In this document: positions 16,811 through 25,052 of the stretch, in pieces
How the letters are laid out: every line of letters starts with the position of its first letter
Numbering within the stretch: the first letter of the stretch is position 1
DNA from: DAISIK01 sp036822055
GTDB taxonomy: Bacteria > Verrucomicrobiota > Verrucomicrobiia > Opitutales > Puniceicoccaceae
Reading direction: 5' to 3'
DNA: 64,000 bases
Assembly: GCA_036822055.1 (NCBI GenBank)
Contig: DAISIK010000008.1
Coordinates: 1-64,000 of the forward strand
Translations under genes and position numbers: made by a program
Notes under the pieces: model-generated
What the model saw: the letters and a program-made list of their open reading frames with translations, nothing else
The model's database searches: none
Told to the model about the DNA's origin: nothing

Positions 16811-16842
16811 AAAAGCCGCCGGGTCCTCCCGGCGGCTTTTTT
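16811..16842 (+). terminator. Rho-independent terminator of rplM-rpsI
   Basis: AAGCCGCCGGG pairs perfectly with CCCGGCGGCTT around a 4-base loop, followed by a T run. The next roughly 280 bases, up to the LysM lipoprotein start, show no gene. Confidence 0.92.
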
Positions 16843-17126
16843 GTGAAGTAGCTCGTTTCGGGTCGGCAGCAGTCCCTTTGTCGATTCTCTCCGAGGCTTA
16901 ACGACAACCACCGGGCGAGCTTTGGACTGAAAAACGGCGAACCGTCCCCAAGCTCATGGTTTCGGGACCTGCCGCAACATGGGTCCGCTCGTTTACTAGC
17001 CGCTCCCTTCACTGGTCCGGTCCGTCCCCCGCCATCAGCCGACCCGCCAACAAACCCGCTCCCCCGAGGCTCAAACAACTTGCTCAAGTGTCCTTACCTT
17101 TGTCTCATTGGGGTTTGATTCGCCTC

Positions 17127-17933
17127 GTGCCCTACCGTCTCCTAAAGCTCCTTTCCATTTCCATGTGCCTCGGGCTCGTGGTTCTCGTTTCCCTTACCGG
17201 ATGCGATTCTCTGGACCGCCCAGCCTTTAGTGAAATCGACGAAGAGGCCTATCAGAGGGGAAAAAAGTTACTCCGACAAGGCCGGGAGAGTGAGGCCCTG
17301 ATCGAGTTTCTAAAGGTCGTCGACAACCGCGCTGAGTCTCCCGAATCCCACCTGGAAGCTGGAAAGATTTTTCTCGAGAAAAAGAAGCAGCCGATCCACG
17401 CCATCTATCATTTTTCCAAATACCTCGAATTTAGACCCAATTCACCTCAAGCCCCAATTGTCCGAGAACTCATCAACACGGCCACCAAGGAATTCGCCCG
17501 CTCCCTCCCCGGGCGACCCTTTGAAGAACTTTCAGGTTCGGATGACCTCATTCGAGCCCTCGAAGAGGCCCGCAGCGAGAACACCCGCCTTCGTCGCAGC
17601 CTCACCCAATCCGAGCGCCGCATTGCCCAACTCGAAAACACGGTCGCCCAACTTCGTAATCAACTATCCAACATCGTACCAACGACTCCCCCGGTACCCT
17701 TCAACCCGGTCCCCACTCCTTCCAACCCCACGGGTCCCAACCAACCTCCCACCGTCAGGCCCAGCCCACAGCCTCCAGGTACCTATCGCGTCCAAAGTGG
17801 CGACAGCCTTTCCTCCATCAGCCGCAACGTCTATGGCACCCCCGCCCGCTGGCGGGAAATTTATGAAGCCAACCGTGACATTCTCCGTAATCCAGATGAC
17901 CTCCGGGTAGGACAAATGCTTAAGATCCCCTGA
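17127..17933 (+). CDS. LysM-domain lipoprotein
   Basis: A 268-residue protein from GTG 17127; ATG 17163 is an alternative start. The signal ends in a lipobox LTGC, so it should be lipid-anchored. A TPR-like helical part follows (EEAYQRGKKLLRQGRESEALIEFLKVV), then a coiled coil near residues 140-180, a Pro/Asn linker, and a C-terminal LysM (YRVQSGDSLSSISRNVYG...) that binds peptidoglycan. It probably tethers an assembly to the cell wall. It ends 6 bases before recF, which suggests cotranscription. Confidence 0.8.
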   Translation: MPYRLLKLLSISMCLGLVVLVSLTGCDSLDRPAFSEIDEEAYQRGKKLLRQGRESEALIEFLKVVDNRAESPESHLEAGKIFLEKKKQPIHAIYHFSKYLEFRPNSPQAPIVRELINTATKEFARSLPGRPFEELSGSDDLIRALEEARSENTRLRRSLTQSERRIAQLENTVAQLRNQLSNIVPTTPPVPFNPVPTPSNPTGPNQPPTVRPSPQPPGTYRVQSGDSLSSISRNVYGTPARWREIYEANRDILRNPDDLRVGQMLKIP

Positions 17934-17939
17934 ATTTGA

Positions 17940-19025
17940 ATGGAGATCCTAACTGCCAGCTTTGAAAACTATCGGAACCTGAGAGAAACCCATCTCGATC
18001 TCGGCGGTCTTCCGACCTTCCTCAACGGGGCTAACGGCCAGGGGAAATCGAATCTTCTCGAGGGGATAGGTCTCATTACCGCCTTTCGCTCCTTCCGGAC
18101 CAGCGAGCTGAAACACCTCATTCATCTCGAGGCAAACCTCGCTCGCCTCTGCCTTACTGTTCGCATGGATCAAGGGCGGATCCTCCAGATCGACCTCGTT
18201 ACCGATCGATCAAACGGCCGCGGTATGTCCGTCGAGGGAGTCCAACTTCCCACCCTCCAGGATTTCATTGGCCGCTTCCCCACCATCACTTTTTCAGAAG
18301 ACGACATCCAGATCCTACGCGGGGCTCCTAGTCTGCGACGGCGAGCCATCGACCTCTTTTACTCCAGCCTTGATCCCGGCTACCTCGACGCTCTCCGGCG
18401 CTACCACCTCGCCCTCAAAGACCGCAACGCCCAGCTCCGTCATCGCCCCCTCACTCCCCTGCTCCGCCCCTTCGAGATCGAAATGGCTCGGCATGGCTCG
18501 CTCATCCTTCAGCTCCGCCGCCAATACACTGCCAGGTTTGCTGCGGCATTTAAGCTTCGATACTCGTCCATCTCTAAAAAACCCGAGGAATCTTCTGATT
18601 TTTCCCACCTTCCCTCCATTGATGCCGAGGACGAAGATAGCTTCTTCCGCAATCTGGACGAAGGTCGGGATCGCGACATCCAATTGCAAACAACCCGCCA
18701 CGGACCCCATCGGGACGACTTCAACTTTGAGCTTATGCAAATGCAGGCGAAAAACTTCGCCTCAGACGGCCAACAGCGAAACCTCGTCCTCGCCTTTCGC
18801 CTGGCCCAACTTGACCTCCTTGAGGCTCAGCGGAAGGAAAAACCCGTCATCCTCGCCGACGACATCCTCGGTTCGCTCGATCCAACCCGGCGATCCGCCT
18901 TCTGGGAAGCTGTCGGCCCGGAACGCCAAGTCATCGCCACCGGAACCCACCTTCCTGAAGACTCCACCCTGACCTGGAACCTCTTCCAAATCACCAACGG
19001 AACAGCCACCAAAATCCCGACCTAG
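17940..19025 (+). CDS. recF: DNA replication and repair protein RecF
   Basis: A 361-residue SMC-like ATPase that helps load RecA at gaps. Walker A is GANGQGKSN (about 30-38), the ABC-like signature is SDGQQRNLVLAFR, and Walker B with D-loop is PVILADDILGSLDPTRR. The N-terminal FENYRNLRE strand is typical of RecF. Length is standard. It is not beside dnaA/dnaN here, at least within the window, and instead follows a LysM lipoprotein. Confidence 0.95.
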   Translation: MEILTASFENYRNLRETHLDLGGLPTFLNGANGQGKSNLLEGIGLITAFRSFRTSELKHLIHLEANLARLCLTVRMDQGRILQIDLVTDRSNGRGMSVEGVQLPTLQDFIGRFPTITFSEDDIQILRGAPSLRRRAIDLFYSSLDPGYLDALRRYHLALKDRNAQLRHRPLTPLLRPFEIEMARHGSLILQLRRQYTARFAAAFKLRYSSISKKPEESSDFSHLPSIDAEDEDSFFRNLDEGRDRDIQLQTTRHGPHRDDFNFELMQMQAKNFASDGQQRNLVLAFRLAQLDLLEAQRKEKPVILADDILGSLDPTRRSAFWEAVGPERQVIATGTHLPEDSTLTWNLFQITNGTATKIPT

Positions 19026-19103
19026 TCCCCCAGTCTCCCCTCTCCGCTCCACCTTTTCGTGCCATTCGTGACTTTCGTGAACCACCCAGCAGAAATCTAA
19101 ACC

Positions 19104-19145
19104 CCCTCCAAGCTCCAAGCTCCAGGCTCCCGGCTCTCCGCTCCA
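19104..19145. repeat. Six degenerate heptamer repeats
   Basis: Downstream of recF, six consecutive 7-base units run CCCTCCA, AGCTCCA, AGCTCCA, GGCTCCC, GGCTCTC, CGCTCCA. Just before, CGTG recurs exactly every 9 bases (19058, 19067, 19076). A similar heptamer run lies at 50944-50964. The array sits between convergent recF and the thioredoxin gene. Confidence 0.7.
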
Positions 19146-19189
19146 GTGCCCCCCATGTCGGTTATTTGCTCAGCCGAGGAGTACCCCCA

Positions 19190-19855
19190 TCAATCTTTCA
19201 CGAGAGCTGTCAACCGAGGCAAACTGCTGCGGAAGTTGCCAAGATTTTTTCCTTCAAGATCGCAGACGATCACCGATGGGATCCCTTTAACGCCGTGCTG
19301 GAATTCCTTCTTGAAGTCGGAAACCATCTTGTGCCGGAGTTGGGGCCAGGGCATCTCCTTCTCTGCCGCATATCGCTCCATCGCTTTTGCGTCTCGATCT
19401 GAGGAGATGAGGACAAGCTCGAAGTTATCATTCTTGTTTTCGTTGTACCACTCCACAAGTGAGGGGGTAAACTTCTGACAAGGCGGGCACCACGATGCAG
19501 TGTAGTAGAAAACGTAGTACTTCTGGGGCCTGGTGGGTTCCTTAAAGCTCTTGAGTCGCTTGCCCTCAAGCTGCTCAAGGTTTCCGTCGAGGATATCGTC
19601 GAACACACTGGTCGGTGCTTCACCAGCTGGTTTCCATTGGTTCAACTTTGCCGCAGACTCAGCCGAAAGACGGGAAGCCTTTAGTTGAACCGTCTGACCA
19701 TCCCGCGTTCTAAAGGTCCCGACCTTTTCTTCACCATCATCGGCAACGGCAATCAACTCGAGTTCAGCGGTTTTACCATCATCACTGGTCCAGACTTCGA
19801 AGCCGGCCAGAGCAATGTTCACCGTAAGGAGGAGTGATAGAACAGAAATCTTCAT
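19190..19855 (-). CDS. Exported SHD1-thioredoxin-like protein
   Basis: A 221-residue protein with a short signal peptide (1-17), an SHD1-like beta domain (about 19-75, FEVWTSDDGKTAELEL...DGQTVQLKASRLS), and a thioredoxin fold with active site WCPPC (Cys123, Cys126) followed by ELVLISSDRDAKAMERY and the cis-Pro region KGIPSVIV. The thioredoxin part resembles tryparedoxin/nucleoredoxin and TlpA forms. It likely handles disulfides outside the cytoplasm. SHD1-thioredoxin combinations are typical of Planctomycetes and Verrucomicrobia. Confidence 0.85.
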   Translation of the reverse strand: MKISVLSLLLTVNIALAGFEVWTSDDGKTAELELIAVADDGEEKVGTFRTRDGQTVQLKASRLSAESAAKLNQWKPAGEAPTSVFDDILDGNLEQLEGKRLKSFKEPTRPQKYYVFYYTASWCPPCQKFTPSLVEWYNENKNDNFELVLISSDRDAKAMERYAAEKEMPWPQLRHKMVSDFKKEFQHGVKGIPSVIVCDLEGKNLGNFRSSLPRLTALVKD

Positions 19856-19961
19856 ATCTAAAATCTTGACCGCTTTTTCGGCTCTTGACCATGAAGAAAT
19901 CTATAAGCTTTCTAAAAATGGAGATCACTGCCGCGTCCAATTCTTAGACCCGATAAAAAGG

Positions 19962-20034
19962 TTCGGGGTTCGGTGATACCCCTAACACCGAACCCCGAAA
20001 GACTCCGATCTGGAGTCGCCGTTGGGATACCCAA
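19962..20034. other. Three consecutive hairpins in a 327-base gene-free gap
   Basis: A perfect 14-bp stem (TTCGGGGTTCGGTG at 19962-19975 with 19986-19999) is followed by a 6-bp stem (20001-20006 with 20012-20017) and a 5-bp stem (20022-20026 with 20030-20034). The block is downstream of the dienelactone hydrolase on its strand, but no T run follows. It may be a Rho-independent-like stop, an RNA stability element or a small RNA. The rest of 19856-20182 shows nothing recognisable. Confidence 0.6.
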
Positions 20035-20182
20035 TCCTACAAACGAACAACTCGAATGATAGCAGAAGGCGTGCCAGAAATGGATGCTAAAGTGTTCCGA
20101 GAGCAACCGAACCTGAGGCGGGAGTCCAAAATCTGTTGCGACCTTCGCCAAATCCCGCAGTCAACCCAGCGCCCAATAATAT

Positions 20183-20971
20183 CTATTCACCAAAGACATC
20201 AGAGAAAAAGAAGCGCATGTAAGCAAAGGCGCGGTTCGCGCTCTGCTCCCGGTACTCTGCCGTGCCGGACCAATCAGCGGTCGGATCGGTAAAGGAGTGA
20301 ACGGTGTCCCCGAAAGCAACAAACTGCCAGTCGACTGCATGCTCCCTCATCTCTGCAATGAAACTGAGCCGCTCAGCCTCCGTGATGAGGGGGTCTTCGG
20401 CTCCGTGAAGCACCAAAATTGGAGTTTTGATCGCACTTTCTGCCGGTGCTGGAGTGGCAAAGTTCCCATGGAACGAGACCACTCCGCCCAATTCACGTCC
20501 ACTCCGAACCAGTTCCAACACCGAGCTGCCTCCAAAGCAGAAGCCTATTGCTCCGATCTTTGCTTCATCAATCGAGGCCAGATCCGACCCTTGCTCGATC
20601 AGTTGGTCGAGGGCCGCATTGACCCGCTTCCGCATCGTCTGGTGATCTGCCTTCACTGCTCCCGAGGCGACCGCTGCCTCATCGCTGGTCGAGGGACGGA
20701 GGTTTGCCCCGTACATGTCTGCCACAAAGACGATGTATCCCATGGCTGCCACTTTTTCCGCTTTTTGGAAGGATGGTTCGGACGGTCCCATCCAGTTGGG
20801 CACAAAGAGCACTCCCGGAAGCGGCCTTTTGTCCTCGGAATCGTAGACAAATAAACCCTCGAAGGGAGCGCCGTCTATCTCGTAGACATGGGATTTTCGA
20901 ACGATCTCCGCCATCAAGGCCCCAACCGGAGCAACTAAAAAGGAAAGGGTTAGAAAAAATTTGCCGGACAT
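20183..20971 (-). CDS. Dienelactone hydrolase family alpha/beta hydrolase
   Basis: A 262-residue exported hydrolase. A signal peptide covers residues 1-21. The catalytic triad of the family is visible as Cys145 in GFCFGG, Asp193 in HGAEDPL and His225 in DTVHSFTDP. Fold and length match dienelactone hydrolases with an N-terminal signal, which occur widely and rarely have a proven substrate. It is likely periplasmic. The small unknown gene upstream is only 15 bases away on the same strand. Confidence 0.88.
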   Translation of the reverse strand: MSGKFFLTLSFLVAPVGALMAEIVRKSHVYEIDGAPFEGLFVYDSEDKRPLPGVLFVPNWMGPSEPSFQKAEKVAAMGYIVFVADMYGANLRPSTSDEAAVASGAVKADHQTMRKRVNAALDQLIEQGSDLASIDEAKIGAIGFCFGGSSVLELVRSGRELGGVVSFHGNFATPAPAESAIKTPILVLHGAEDPLITEAERLSFIAEMREHAVDWQFVAFGDTVHSFTDPTADWSGTAEYREQSANRAFAYMRFFFSDVFGE

Positions 20972-20986
20972 CCACTCAGGAAAAGG

Positions 20987-21361
20987 CTATCCCCCGTTTA
21001 CCGCAATTCCGTACTGCCAAAAAACCGTTCTTTCCTCGTCGTCCACGTCCCGGTACCTCTCGATCTCCACCCAGTGCCCCTTGGCAGCTTCGGCGTCCTC
21101 GATCGGCTCTTTGATAATCGAAAAACACACTCCGGGAAATCCATTGGATTTCGCAGTGGCAAGCGCCAACTGCTCAGCCCGTTGAAAATCCCTGGCAACC
21201 ACCGTGACCGTACCGATCGCCGACTTCCATTCCGGATGGGGTATAAAAATGTAGAGATTGACTCTCGCCTTGCCGTTCACGCGAAAAACGTGAATCCAAA
21301 CTCCGATCCGTTGCAACCATCTAGCACCGATTGAGCGGGAATGCCCCCGAACACCGGGCAC
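20987..21361 (-). CDS. Conserved-looking small protein of unknown function
   Basis: A 124-residue protein, no signal peptide, beginning at GTG 21361 immediately after the stop of the LpxH-like gene. The reading frame has normal codon choice, with hydrophobic strands (ARVNLYIFIPH, GTVTVVARDF) and a helix rich in Ala (RAEQLALATAKSNGFPGV), suggesting a small alpha/beta domain. I do not recognise the family. The N-terminal 15 residues look unconserved, so the true start may be internal. Confidence 0.5.
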   Translation of the reverse strand: MPGVRGHSRSIGARWLQRIGVWIHVFRVNGKARVNLYIFIPHPEWKSAIGTVTVVARDFQRAEQLALATAKSNGFPGVCFSIIKEPIEDAEAAKGHWVEIERYRDVDDEERTVFWQYGIAVNGG

Positions 21362-21364
21362 CCA

Positions 21365-22231
21365 TCACGACTTGGTGTACCGAACGGTCTCCCAGCCAGG
21401 TTCCTCTTCCAGCGGAGGCAACTCCTCACTCTCTACCACCAACTGCTCCCCTCTTCTAGCCTCGTTCTTTGCCGCCAGTCGGGCGACAAATGCCGGGTAC
21501 TCAATCACTTCAAAATTTCCATCAAAGTCCTCGACCACCGCCGTCATCGATTCAACCCAGTCTCCCGAGTTGATGTAGCGAATTCCGCCTACTTCCTTGT
21601 CGGCTGCGGTGTGAATGTGGCCACAGATTACCCCTTCACATTCACGCTTCTCAGCCAACTCCTGAAGCTTGGTCTCAAATTTATCGACGAAACTCACTGC
21701 GGACTTCACCCGCGCCTTGATCATTTTGGAAATGGAATAATACGGCTTGCCCCTCCAGGAACGATACCGGTTGTAGAGGCGATTCAACCTGAGGAGGGAT
21801 TGATACCCAATATCCCCGAGCATGGCGATCCACTTGTGGTTGGTTGTGATCGAATCAAACCCATCGCCGTGTACGAGTAAATACCTTCGGCCTCCGCTCT
21901 CGTGGATGTGCTCCTCGACGATCGAGAGCTTATCAAAGAAAATCGGGAGAAACTTGTGGAGGAAATCATCGTGATTTCCGCGCAGATAAATCACCTCCGT
22001 ATTTTTTTTCTCAAGCTTTTTCAGGATCAATCGGATGCAACGGGTGTGGGCCTTCGTCCACCCCCCGCGTCGCGACAAACTCCACCCGTCGATAATGTCT
22101 CCGTTAAGAATCAACTTCTCCGAATGAGTGTGCTTGAGGAAGAAGTTCACCTCATCAATCTTACAGTCCACCGTCCCCAGATGAATGTCCGAAAGAATGA
22201 TCGTTTTAAATTTTAGGGTCGCGCTCTTCAC
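21365..22231 (-). CDS. UDP-2,3-diacylglucosamine diphosphatase-like metallophosphoesterase
   Basis: A 288-residue calcineurin-like enzyme from GTG 22231. Metal ligands appear in SDIHLG (Asp15, His17), NGDIIDGW, RGNHDD, LVHGD and CGHIHT. The pattern matches the LpxH-related group often called UDP-2,3-diacylglucosamine diphosphatase, which makes lipid X for lipid A. The C-terminal 40 residues are acidic and probably disordered. Whether it really acts in lipid A synthesis is inference; other substrates are possible in this group. Confidence 0.8.
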   Translation of the reverse strand: MKSATLKFKTIILSDIHLGTVDCKIDEVNFFLKHTHSEKLILNGDIIDGWSLSRRGGWTKAHTRCIRLILKKLEKKNTEVIYLRGNHDDFLHKFLPIFFDKLSIVEEHIHESGGRRYLLVHGDGFDSITTNHKWIAMLGDIGYQSLLRLNRLYNRYRSWRGKPYYSISKMIKARVKSAVSFVDKFETKLQELAEKRECEGVICGHIHTAADKEVGGIRYINSGDWVESMTAVVEDFDGNFEVIEYPAFVARLAAKNEARRGEQLVVESEELPPLEEEPGWETVRYTKS

Positions 22232-22450
22232 AAATACCGTTCCCGAAAATCACGACTCCTGCAGCAGAGGTCAAAAAATGTTTCATCACACTCTCTTCAT
22301 TTCACGGATTTGTAACAAACTTGCCCCGTGGAATTTAGCTAGCCCGTTTTATTAATTCAGACCATCCCTGCCCCATCAAATTTCGTCGAAGTGGTAGCAC
22401 CCGCTACCGGAAGCGCCGGTCAAACTCAGGATAAAGGGTTCTAGTCACGG

Positions 22451-23179
22451 TCAATCTCCGACTCGCAGCCGGGTAGCGGGTTGCCACCTACGCCTTGTTC
22501 GCTGTTGGCTTGTTGCAGGCTCGAACCACCTCAGACTGGGATCCAAATCTGCATCGCGGGCATACTCGAAATGTATCACACGACGACGGGCAGGCGACTC
22601 CGAACGACGCGATGAATGTAGAATTAGCGGCGACATGAGAAGGGCGTCGCCGGGCCTACATTCACACGTGACCGCACCATCCTTGTCAAAGGCGCGGAGA
22701 CGATCCCCGTCTATCCTCCCATTGCGGTGGCTCCCGGGGATCAGCCGAAGGGCCCCATTGGTCGCGGATGTCTCATCAAGATGCAGCCGGATCGTGACCA
22801 TGCCCTCAAGAAGCGATACCGGTGGCTGCACGTGTGGCGATCCATCCTTGTGTGACCATGGGCCATATCCAGGAAGATTCCGCGCCTCTGCCACGGCGAT
22901 GGTCAAATCCTGATGCCACAGAACCGGCCAATTCTCGGACTCGGTCTTGTCGAAGAGGATGCTCCTAACAGGGTGCAAGCCGACAGGGATCAGGGAGAGA
23001 AGAGCGGGCGATACGCTAAGTGAATCGAATATGCTAGAGCGCTCTCGCAGATGCCGGACGCAGACACTACCAGCAGCGGTGGCCACCGCATTAGCCTCTC
23101 GGCGCAATTCCGCAACCTCCGCCTCACTGAGGACTGCACGATGAATCTGGTATCCATCAGTTGCTAGCAAAGGGCTCAT
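22451..23179 (-). CDS. Phytanoyl-CoA dioxygenase (PhyH) family protein
   Basis: A 242-residue Fe(II)/2-oxoglutarate oxygenase. The iron triad is suggested by the HxD in LWHQDLT and a distal His in LILHSSRRS, with the nearby Arg for 2-oxoglutarate. The family hydroxylates varied small molecules or lipids, so no substrate is assigned. ATG 23179 is preferred over 23227 because the family start follows at once. It lies 40 bases after the second beta-lactamase-fold gene on the same strand and may be the last gene of that operon. About 220 bases beyond its stop hold small hairpins (22393-22408) and no gene. Confidence 0.8.
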   Translation of the reverse strand: MSPLLATDGYQIHRAVLSEAEVAELRREANAVATAAGSVCVRHLRERSSIFDSLSVSPALLSLIPVGLHPVRSILFDKTESENWPVLWHQDLTIAVAEARNLPGYGPWSHKDGSPHVQPPVSLLEGMVTIRLHLDETSATNGALRLIPGSHRNGRIDGDRLRAFDKDGAVTCECRPGDALLMSPLILHSSRRSESPARRRVIHFEYARDADLDPSLRWFEPATSQQRTRRRWQPATRLRVGD

Positions 23180-23219
23180 TTTCTTCAGCGAACAGTAGAA
23201 AAGAAGGTGTCCCCGAACT

Positions 23220-25052
23220 TCAGGCAAAGGTTAATAACGGCACCCACCCGACAAGAATTAGACTGCCCCAGAGGATTGCCAGGAGGGAAAAGATCGAGCG
23301 ATCCGCGAGACTCCACTCGCAATCTGAGGATTTTGATTTCCCCAGCCGACCAAGCCTTTTCTCAAAGAATCCTCCCAACCAGCCCGTCGGCCCGACCAAA
23401 CTCAGCCCGAGGAGTGACAACGATCTCCAACTCAACTTTCCCAGTTCCACCAATTCGAAGTGCTCCGCAAAAATGCCCCATTTTGCGTAGAGATAAAGCA
23501 GCGCATAAAAACTCAACAAACTCAGGATCCAGCATATTGGCAATACCTTTCGGGTACCTTTGGATCCCCTCGTCGTCTGGTATAGCCAGCGCAAACCAAC
23601 ATAGAGAAGCTGAATTCCTGCCAGACAAGCTGCGAGGATGAAAACGCCTCGCCCAAAGACCACCCACCAGGAAATCGGACGGTAGGTCTCCCAGCCAACA
23701 AACCACTGCTCCCCGCCTTCGATCTCTACCACTACCTGCGTTGGTTGAGGCAGCGTTCCAACACGGAATCGACCCGCTCCAGCATGGTGCCAGGGAGTTC
23801 CCACCGCACGGTTGAGCCAGCTTTTCCAGACGAGGCCATCCACCGCTCGCTCCAAACGAACCGTTCCCAACCACCTCCAGATCCAATCTCTCAGGACCAG
23901 ATCGTGACCCACGGGCTCGTACCATCCCCTTGCCGTGAAGCATTCTTCAAGAGGTGCGGAAACCGGAATCTCTGCCTTACCGTATCCATTTTCGAGATAC
24001 TCCTCTACCGAAGCCTTGATGCGATAGAGGAGGTCAGCGCGATTGGCTCCTATCACCACGCAAAAACTGCCGCCGCCGTCGGGGAGATACGCTGCCCAGG
24101 TGCGGTAAACACCGATCGAGCCTCCGTGTCCGATGAAAACCGAACCCTTTTCCCCGAAGTAACCAAATAGGCCTCTCCCGTAGAGGCCCATTCCCAATCC
24201 TCCACTGCGGGCCTCCGACTCCATCGGCACATGCAGATTCTTCAATTCCGACCATGGCACACCGAGCCGCCCCGCCAGCTCCCCGGTGCTGAAGAGATGC
24301 ATCACTTCCGCGATCGCTTCCACACTCGCTAGCAAGGTCCCCGCTGCTGGGTAGGGAAACCGCTCAATCAAGCCGGCCGTTTCGGAATCCAGGTCCCGCC
24401 GAAGCGAGGCTCCTTGCGGCCCCTGCAAATGTCCCCACGCCAAATCCTCTAATCCCAGAGGTTCAAAAATCCATCTTTGGCTCAGCTCCTCCCACGGAGC
24501 CTCTCCCTCGCCTTCAACTGTCGCGGCAGCGATTTGCGGTCCATGGTTGGAATACGAAAAAACTCGCCCGGAAGGATAACGGATTTCCAAATCCTCCAAC
24601 CGCGATCGCGCCCCGATCGCCGAAGCAAAGTCCCGGTGACGGCTTCCCTCAATCCCCGCCGTATGTTCTAACAAGTGATGGAGCCGGATCGGCTCAAACC
24701 CCCGACGCAACGCGTCCATCACGGGAAGCCTCCAGGAGACCAGATCGCTCTCCACCGCTTTGGCGACCAACAGGCCGGTGAAGATCTTGCTCACTGATCC
24801 AACCGGAACCAGCTCGGTCGATGTGAAAGGCCGTTCTGAACCCCCTGGCATCCACCCGAACTCAACCTTTCGGATCTCCCCGGATCGATCATGGATGACC
24901 ACCGCCCCCCCTGGAATTCCTGCCGATGAAAGTTGCTCAAACAATTCAGCCTCCAATTCCGCCCAAGCTTCACCCTCAGCTCCCCACGTCGAATTGAGCA
25001 GAAGGAAAAAGGCGAGACCACCGACCATCCATTGCCAGAGCCATTTTCTCAT
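23220..25052 (-). CDS. Serine beta-lactamase-fold hydrolase with C-terminal membrane segments
   Basis: A 610-residue protein with an N-terminal signal (about 1-25), a serine hydrolase domain of the class C beta-lactamase/D-Ala-D-Ala peptidase fold, and a hydrophobic C-terminal third with three or four likely membrane helices (from about 475). Catalytic motifs are SVSK (86-89), YSN (167-169) and HGG (309-311). Such proteins include peptidases, esterases and transacylases. ATG 25052 overlaps the upstream gene stop by ATGA; the open frame extending to 25586 is only a shadow. The exact substrate is unknown. Confidence 0.85.
   Translation of the reverse strand: MRKWLWQWMVGGLAFFLLLNSTWGAEGEAWAELEAELFEQLSSAGIPGGAVVIHDRSGEIRKVEFGWMPGGSERPFTSTELVPVGSVSKIFTGLLVAKAVESDLVSWRLPVMDALRRGFEPIRLHHLLEHTAGIEGSRHRDFASAIGARSRLEDLEIRYPSGRVFSYSNHGPQIAAATVEGEGEAPWEELSQRWIFEPLGLEDLAWGHLQGPQGASLRRDLDSETAGLIERFPYPAAGTLLASVEAIAEVMHLFSTGELAGRLGVPWSELKNLHVPMESEARSGGLGMGLYGRGLFGYFGEKGSVFIGHGGSIGVYRTWAAYLPDGGGSFCVVIGANRADLLYRIKASVEEYLENGYGKAEIPVSAPLEECFTARGWYEPVGHDLVLRDWIWRWLGTVRLERAVDGLVWKSWLNRAVGTPWHHAGAGRFRVGTLPQPTQVVVEIEGGEQWFVGWETYRPISWWVVFGRGVFILAACLAGIQLLYVGLRWLYQTTRGSKGTRKVLPICWILSLLSFYALLYLYAKWGIFAEHFELVELGKLSWRSLSLLGLSLVGPTGWLGGFFEKRLGRLGKSKSSDCEWSLADRSIFSLLAILWGSLILVGWVPLLTFA

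Noticed and set aside
22393..22408. GGTAGC/GCTACC hairpin downstream of the PhyH gene as a terminator
   Set aside because: Short stem without a T run on the minus strand; mentioned with the gene but not listed as a terminator.
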